From assembly GCA_036346255.1 (NCBI GenBank), contig CM070632.1, positions 52,774,896-52,838,895 on the forward strand: a stretch of 64,000 nucleotides of DNA, read 5' to 3'. Each line of letters starts with the position of its first letter. Within the stretch, counting starts at the first letter, position 1. The translations under genes and the position numbers were made by a program. This stretch comes from Ampelocalamus luodianensis (lineage: Eukaryota; Streptophyta; Magnoliopsida; Poales; Poaceae). Of the stretch, positions 58,607 through 64,000 are shown in pieces. The notes beneath the pieces are model-generated. The model did no database searches. It was not told the origin of the DNA and saw nothing but the letters and a program-made list of their open reading frames with translations.

Positions 58607-58614
58607 CTTTTGGT

Positions 58615-58880
58615 ACATCCAATTTCTAGACAAGGCGAACCATGCCTTTGTTAATACTGACTTTCGAACTCTCTCTACTCTCTGCTTTCTCAGGAGACTG
58701 TGTTTCTACCTTTATTCTATTAAAATTCTGCTCGATTGTGACTACAGTAAATAATGATCACAAGTACAGCACTTAGAAATGAAAACCAGAGCAGCAAGTG
58801 ATAAAAGGCTCACAGAGCACGTCTCTAACCACACCACCCGTGCAGAGCTTTGAATTATCCCAAAGCATGGAGCAAAGGAA
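58615..58880. other. Intron-like sequence right of the hAT element
   Basis: No coding frame seen. It probably continues the intron that follows the SDE5-like exon on the minus strand. Confidence 0.4.
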
Positions 58881-58977
58881 CTATTCGGCCTCTTCAACAT
58901 TACACTTTCGGTCACCACATCCACCATCTCTCTCCCCATCTCTACCCTTACAGGCATTGCTCACGCTTACCACATAC

Positions 58978-59525
58978 CTGCCCTTACACAAGTTGGTCGC
59001 ACTTATGGGCGAAGTGGCAGGCCGCGTGTAGCCATTGCCAATCACGTCCGCGACCATGCCAGCTGCGGCCACAGCAACCCTCTTTAGCCTGCGAGCGGCC
59101 TTCCCCCCGCCAGAAATCGCACGCGGCGAGAGATCCGGCGGCGGAGGGGACTGCGGCGGCTGCGGGTCTTGCGTGGAGCCCAGGATGTCGGCCGTGAGAA
59201 AGGGGTCGCCGCCGGCCTCCCGGTAGGCGGAGTCCACCTGGTCGACTGTGGCGCTACCGAAGGCATCGAGCAGCCACGCGAGGTCGCGCCGCTCGTCTCC
59301 CGTGGCCGACGAAGACGCGGTGGAGGCGGAGGAAGAGGCGGAGGCGCCCCCCGACGAGCTGGAGGTGTGATTACGAAAGGCATTGGACAAAGGGAGGAAC
59401 CGGCGGTGGCGGATCCACAGAGAGGGAGGCAGGGGGGTTTGACTACGGGCCGGTTTGGGCTGAGGAATTTGGCCTGGAAAGGATAAGACGCGAGCGGGTT
59501 CGATCATTGCCCCTGCAAAAAACAA
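58978..59525 (-). pseudogene. SDE5-like first exon, captured fragment
   Basis: Minus-strand open frame whose natural start may be the ATG at 59525 or one further in. After a Ser-rich stretch (HTSSSSGGASASSSAS) it reads DLAWLLDAFGSATVDQV and YREAGGDPFLTADILGS, a CUE/UBA-like helical segment of the kind at the start of plant SDE5-type proteins (tasiRNA-pathway factors related to RNA export). A Pro-rich linker and SPRAISGGGKAARRLKR follow, then the exon ends at CAG with a GTATGT donor (58978/58977). The rest of the gene is not present: leftward lie a hAT element and Pumilio exons. Family assignment is from memory and moderate. As a captured exon with its donor kept, it could give a chimeric transcript with the PUF exons. 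Confidence 0.5.
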
Positions 59526-59984
59526 TAATTTTTGTTGTTTATTTCAGCTCACAATTTTAAAAATATGGTTTATTATTATTAATAACAAATAAATTGAAAA
59601 ACAAAAGATAAAAAAAAAACTGTCATTTCACAATTTTTAAAAACAATGGTTTGTTATTAGTAATAATAAATAAATTGAAAAACATAAGATAAAAAAAAAT
59701 GGAGCGGTACATAAGCCAATCAAATATGCTTCTTCAATATTAAACTATTGTTTGTCAGATATCGTTGATATTGAACTAGTTTGCCTGTAATATTATAAAA
59801 ATCAATATATCTTCCAATGTAATAAATTATATAGTCACTCTACGTTGGATGCTACTGCCATGGTGACATAATAGACAACCACATTTTGATGGCGTGCATA
59901 TTCCTTTCTTATAAAAACAAATAAGCAAATTAGTAGAATTAGAACAATGAAGAATCTTAGCCCATCGTCTAAAATTTGTTCATT
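59526..59984. other. AT-rich spacer inside the CACTA-like element
   Basis: No gene. It contains a near-duplicate at 59540-59630 and 59625-59700 (both with TTATTA...AATAAATTGAAAAACA...AAGATAAAAAAAA), an imperfect tandem repeat of about 80 bp. Confidence 0.6.
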
Positions 59985-60180
59985 GACCTAACAACACGTC
60001 TATTAAGTGTTGCAACGTACACTACAAAGTGTTGTAACATACTAGGAGTTGAGTATGTTTGGAGCTTTCTACATTTGGATCGTAGCAACATGATAATATG
60101 TGTTGCAATTGAGTTTCCCTGCAACATATATTATATGTGTTGCAAAGTGTGTGTGACAATAGATTGGTTCTGTTGTAGTG

Positions 60181-63060
60181 CCGGCCTTTCCCATCGCCGC
60201 ACTAAGCGCACCGTCGCCGCTACCCGCGGTGCTCCCTCTTGCGATCTTTGCCCCTCGGCCATAAGAAGCCACCCAACGCCCTCTGCATTCTCTCTTCGCC
60301 ATCGCGAGCTACTCTTATCCTTCCTTTCCATTCTTACCGAGTGAAAACTGCAAAGGAGCGAGCTTCCCATTTTCGGCTGACACGCCGCCTCATCGCCGCC
60401 GACGCACCAGTGGAGCTCTTTCTTCCATACTTGCGTCACATTGTATTCCAGAGAACCAAGAAGTTTCCCTCTCATCTAATTCTTCTTTTGGTCCACAGGA
60501 ACTGTCGAAATTTGGTTCTTCCCCACCTCCGTCTGACACTGTCCCTTTCTTCCACAACTCCGGCACAGTGAGCCATTTCCCAATTGGTTCCTCTCAGAGC
60601 ATCTCATAACCTCACTTGTGCTTCCCCCACCTTTCTTTGCTCTCCTCTTAGCCCAGGTCGTCGCCACCGCGTGGAGCTGCTTGTGTTGCTGCTGGTCATC
60701 GCTGCCAGACCTCTACCGACCACCTCCGGCTCCCCTCTTCCTCCTGGTGAGATCCCCGTGCCTCATAGACACTCATGCGCGCTAGCTAGCTCAAAGCATC
60801 ACCGGGCCATAAAAGTCACCATAGCCCGTAGAACGTCACCACCTATCCTCGTCGCGTTGCCATTTCCGTCCATCGCCGGCCACATTCCGCCCACCCATAG
60901 GATCAGTGATCTATGGGGGTTCCATTTTGGGCACTCACCCACGCTGCCGTGCCTCCTACCGCCCGTAATGAGCGTGGCCGTGAGCACACCCGAGAGCTCC
61001 TCTGCTTGTCCGAAACGGACAACAAATGTAGCTCCATTATTAGGCCCATGCAAGACCGAGTTAATCATGTTTAGTTTCAATGACATGTGGGCCTCAGAGA
61101 ATTAATGAAGTTCATTTAAAATCCTAAGTTTCCCAGTGAGTCAATGACACGTAGGCCAGTGCATTAAGTGCACAGTAAACCACCTGGTCCATGGACCATG
61201 CACTATGCTGATGGACCCTAGTCCATGCACTATTCGTATGAACCGAGCCTATGACATGTAGGACCCACATGTTAGTAGATATTTTTCCCTTAGAAAATAA
61301 ATGAAATAGAAAAAATAAATCACTTGGACCCAGCTGTCATACACTGAGAAATTTTTTTGTTAGAAAAATCAATCAAAAAGAAAAAAGAAAAGTCTACGGG
61401 GTCCCACCTGTCAGTGAGAGAATTTGTCTCTCCCTTTCTTTTTTGGAATTTCCAAACCAAACCAAACCAAATTGAATCATTAATAACTTTTGCATAAAAA
61501 CTCTAAATTAAGTGATATTTGTTTCTAAATTCATCTAAAATCATGCTCTACCTGAATATACAAAACAAATTTGGATTTGGTTACTGTTTAATTTATTTTG
61601 CTTTATTTAATTGATTTTTGGCTCTTTTTCAAATAGACGTTGACTGCTCGAACGACATTTTTGACGACCAACCACCCATATATTCAGAATAGCAAGAGCA
61701 AGGCAAGCACCTCCTTTGATCATGTTGATCCTACTATTTTACTGACTGTACTTTGTTTTGTAAAATTTTATTATGCATGCGTGTATGTCTGTATGAAAAT
61801 GCTATGTTTGGGAAATTGGTAGTCGTATATCCTATTTGATGCATATATCTCCTTAAAAATTGATGTATTGTTGATGTAGCCATTAGATTATGGGTTAGAC
61901 AATATGTAATGTCATTTGGAGGTTTTGAGTGCGATTATCGCACAACTGCTTAATTAAGTTATCGAAACCTGACCTTGCATGAGGGGTAGGCAGTAGACGT
62001 GCGAGCATGTTTGATTACGGACATAACGACAAATGCCTCACTGAGGCGGGTGTACCCTGGTAAAGTGGTAAAAAAAAGTATCACTGGGATGGGTATACCT
62101 AGGTGAAGTAAGGATAAGCATTCGACGAGCAAAGTGCAAGGGTAGGAATAGATAATGTAAAGGCTTCGACACATACTCTAGACAGCTTACCTACGGTAGT
62201 GAGCGGTAGTATCGACGGATACCAAATAAACTAGAGAATTCATGTGTTGTCGATAAAGTTGTACACCTCTGTAGAGTGTAAATCTATTTAAATAGCTATG
62301 TTCGCGATCATGAGCGTACTTAGTGCAGTCACATCGGGTATAATCTTGATTTTTATTAAAACTCTTTTAATGGAATACATGGGAATTGTTTGTGGGTTGA
62401 CAGTTGAATTAAATGCCATGTCTATGGCTAAAAAATGAGTCTTAGCTCGCAACCAAGGAGGTTTGCGAGTTGTTGTTATTTCGTTGCTCGCAACCGAGGA
62501 GGGTTGCAAGTTGTTGTTAATATTCACCCTGTTAATTACTTACTATTCTATACTTATTTAACTTCTCATTTAGACCTTCCATTGCAAATTACTACATAGG
62601 AATGTTGCAAATAAAAATAGCTTTAAGCAAAACAACTTGTAGGGTAGAGCCTCATCCTTTGATAGCCTTGCATTTATATAAATTTTGCGATACACTGCAA
62701 GTCTCGTTGAGTACGTATAGTACTTAATCTTGCTAATATTGTTGACCAGAGTTCGAAGATGACCCGACGCACCCAGAACCGGTGGGTTCGGTGACGGGTC
62801 TACCTAGGCCTTGTTCCTCGTAGGTTGCCTGAGGGTTGGATGGGCATGCCGCTGGAAATTATCTACTTTTATTATTTCTTCCGCTGTTAATTTTACTCTG
62901 TTGATGATTGCTTTTATTTGACCGGTCAGTCGTTGATGTAATAACTTGTAATCACTTAAATTAAGTACCATTTTGTTTTACTTTGTATATGTGAATGTAT
63001 GGATGTAATTGGCAAATGTTGTGAATGTGTGTACTAGCTACTGATCATGGGACTAGTACA
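60181..63060 (+). repeat. Diverged chromovirus-type LTR fragment, plus orientation
   Basis: Text such as GTTGTACACCTCTGTAGAGTGTAAATC near 62255 corresponds to the reverse complement of the CTGCAGAGATTGTACACTT block in the LTR at 630-3439, followed as there by TTTAAA-type text. The part at 60740-61100 resembles 25755-26040. This marks it as an old LTR of the same broad group in the opposite orientation. No TG...CA edge with TSD was identified, and the left side abuts the CACTA end. GC-rich open frames at 60180-61100 lack family features; I see no gene. Confidence 0.45.
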
Positions 63061-63340
63061 GTACACACATAGGGTCAGCCACCTCTCCATCCGCTTCCCC
63101 TCTCCTTCCACTCCCATGTGGCCGTGTTCATGTTTGGGAACTGAGCAGCTTTGATTACTTCCTTTAATTTGCTGGATGTATGGTACTTTGGTACAAATTG
63201 TCGATAAGAACCTGATTTTCTGTATGGAATTGGTTTTTTTTTTTTGCACATGATTAATTCCATAGAAATTATTTGATTTCTGATGAAAAGTGCTTCTGTG
63301 ATCATATCTCACCTACATTATTGCATAACTGTTATTTTGC
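63061..63340. other. No gene seen
   Basis: AT-rich spacer with a T run at 63234-63244. Confidence 0.35.
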
Positions 63341-64000
63341 TCGTCTTCTTCAATAGTCCTACCTTTTACAAACATAATTCTTTGTTTTCGCTTTGTCGAA
63401 GTTTTAGAATCGATCTTACGAATAAATACTGGGGACTTTCCTTGGGCCAAACCACATAGAAAGAGACACGGGAATTTTATACAGGTTCGGGCCTTCTCTT
63501 GATAGAAAAGCAACCCTACTCATGTGTTCTTGTATTGACTAAACTTTACAAAAAGAAAGAAATCACTAGAACTAAGACTTAATGTTTTCTGTTTGTTTGG
63601 GTATTGCTCCTTGTTTCTCGCCCCTCCTCTCTGTCTACTGGTTGTACTCCTTATATAGCACATGAAGGGGTGGCAGTTATCCCATGCCAAGCGGCGTCTC
63701 ATTGTTATGAAGAAGTGTGCACGTTTCAGAGACGGTTATTGTCAGAGACTGACCCTCTCACGTTGCCTTGCGGTTATGCCTGAGATAGAGGTTTAATACG
63801 TGCAGTTATCCCGGAGAATAACAGCGCATATTAACTATTTTGTATATTAAATACAGCATATAAGTGTCCCTAGTTGATTGAGCTAACATGTCTCTAGGTT
63901 TTATCAGCCATAGGGTGGTCGTAGTAAAGTTTACGATCATGAAGTGGTCGTAGTAAGACTTACAAACATGAGTTGGTTGTAGAAGATCTTACGACCACTA
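63341..64000 (-). repeat. LTR-type sequence running off the window
   Basis: Contains ACACGGGAATTTTATACAGG followed by TTCGGGCC, a phrase frequent in grass LTR elements, and TGCTATATAAGG on the minus strand (63650-63659), a good TATA box. This suggests an LTR whose start lies to the right of the window. Three hairpin-forming units sit at 63914-64000. Confidence 0.4.
63650..63659 (-). promoter_or_regulatory. TATA box in the terminal LTR-like sequence
   Basis: Minus strand CTATATAAGG. Part of the presumed LTR promoter. Confidence 0.4.

Larger units (their letters stand above)
55741..60180. mobile_element. CACTA-like transposon carrying host gene pieces
   Basis: The left end reads TACTACAATAGGAC and the right end, reverse-complemented, CACTACAACAGAACC: related CACTA-type termini, the left one with C to T at its first base. 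Both subterminal regions (55760-55960 and 59985-60165) contain many copies of GTTGCAACA or TGTTGC text in both orientations, the usual CACTA subterminal repeats. No transposase was found, so it is non-autonomous. The interior holds Pumilio-like and SDE5-like exon pieces and a hAT insertion. The 3 bp flanks (GAC left, CCG right) do not match, so one edge may have been rearranged. Confidence 0.65.

Noticed and set aside
55738..60184. A 3 bp TSD for the CACTA-like element
   Set aside because: The flanks are GAC and CCG. I could not find a matching triplet, so the termini call rests on end similarity and subterminal repeats only.
60584..61105. 173-residue plus frame as a gene
   Set aside because: No recognisable domain; it overlaps LTR-like sequence related to 25755-26040, where the frame is not kept.

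Overview
The window looks like grass nuclear DNA, most probably from rice (genus Oryza). It holds chromodomain-type Ty3/gypsy elements with kilobase-long LTRs, Tourist-like MITEs with TTA target-site duplications (TSDs), a Pack-MULE, CACTA and hAT elements, and a GC-rich, intron-bearing plant cytochrome P450 gene. The taxonomic call rests on recognising these families from memory, not on a search. Only one convincing intact host gene is present, a CYP71-family P450 at 40557-43126 (+). Nearly everything else is transposon sequence, much of it nested, and several element boundaries can be fixed by their TSDs.

Layout. 630-27517: a minus-strand Ty3/gypsy chromovirus with 2.8 kb LTRs and TSD CGTCG at both ends. 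It has lost gag and its primer binding site, and its right LTR was split by about 18.9 kb of later DNA (7429-26337). That inserted block is an LTR - internal - LTR - partial internal array of a second gypsy family with 5.0 kb LTRs, a tRNA-iMet primer site and a polypurine tract, followed by an inverted LTR fragment of a related family. 27931-30474: a solo LTR (TSD GTTTA) containing a chain of seven hairpins. 30480-38140: copia LTR and pol pieces, a 0.39 kb direct duplication carrying an exon-like segment, a GC-rich stretch and a gypsy LTR piece. 38146-40556: a Helitron-like unit, short repeats and the P450 promoter.

40557-43126: the P450 gene, three exons, with a probable hAT insertion in intron 1. 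43713-44299: two Tourist-like MITEs inserted back to back and sharing a TTA. 44526-54776: a Mutator-like element with ~175 bp terminal inverted repeats (TIRs) and a 9 bp TSD (TTTAATAAT), only about 1.86 kb once its guest is removed. The guest, at 46055-54443 (TSD ACCGA), is a gag-only LTR retrotransposon that keeps the LTR ends and polypurine tract of the autonomous chromovirus type. 55741-60180: a CACTA-like element with pieces of two host genes, a Pumilio (PUF) gene and an SDE5-like gene, and itself hosting a hAT element (TSD CTTTTGGT). 60181-64000: further LTR fragments.

The genes do not form a pathway or operon. The biology here is transposon nesting, autonomous/non-autonomous partnership and capture of host exons. 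One sequence-quality signal affects interpretation: duplicated transposon copies differ again and again by CTG in one copy and TCG in the other, a pattern suggesting consensus errors at CNG sites. Many apparent frameshifts in the transposon genes should therefore be treated with caution.
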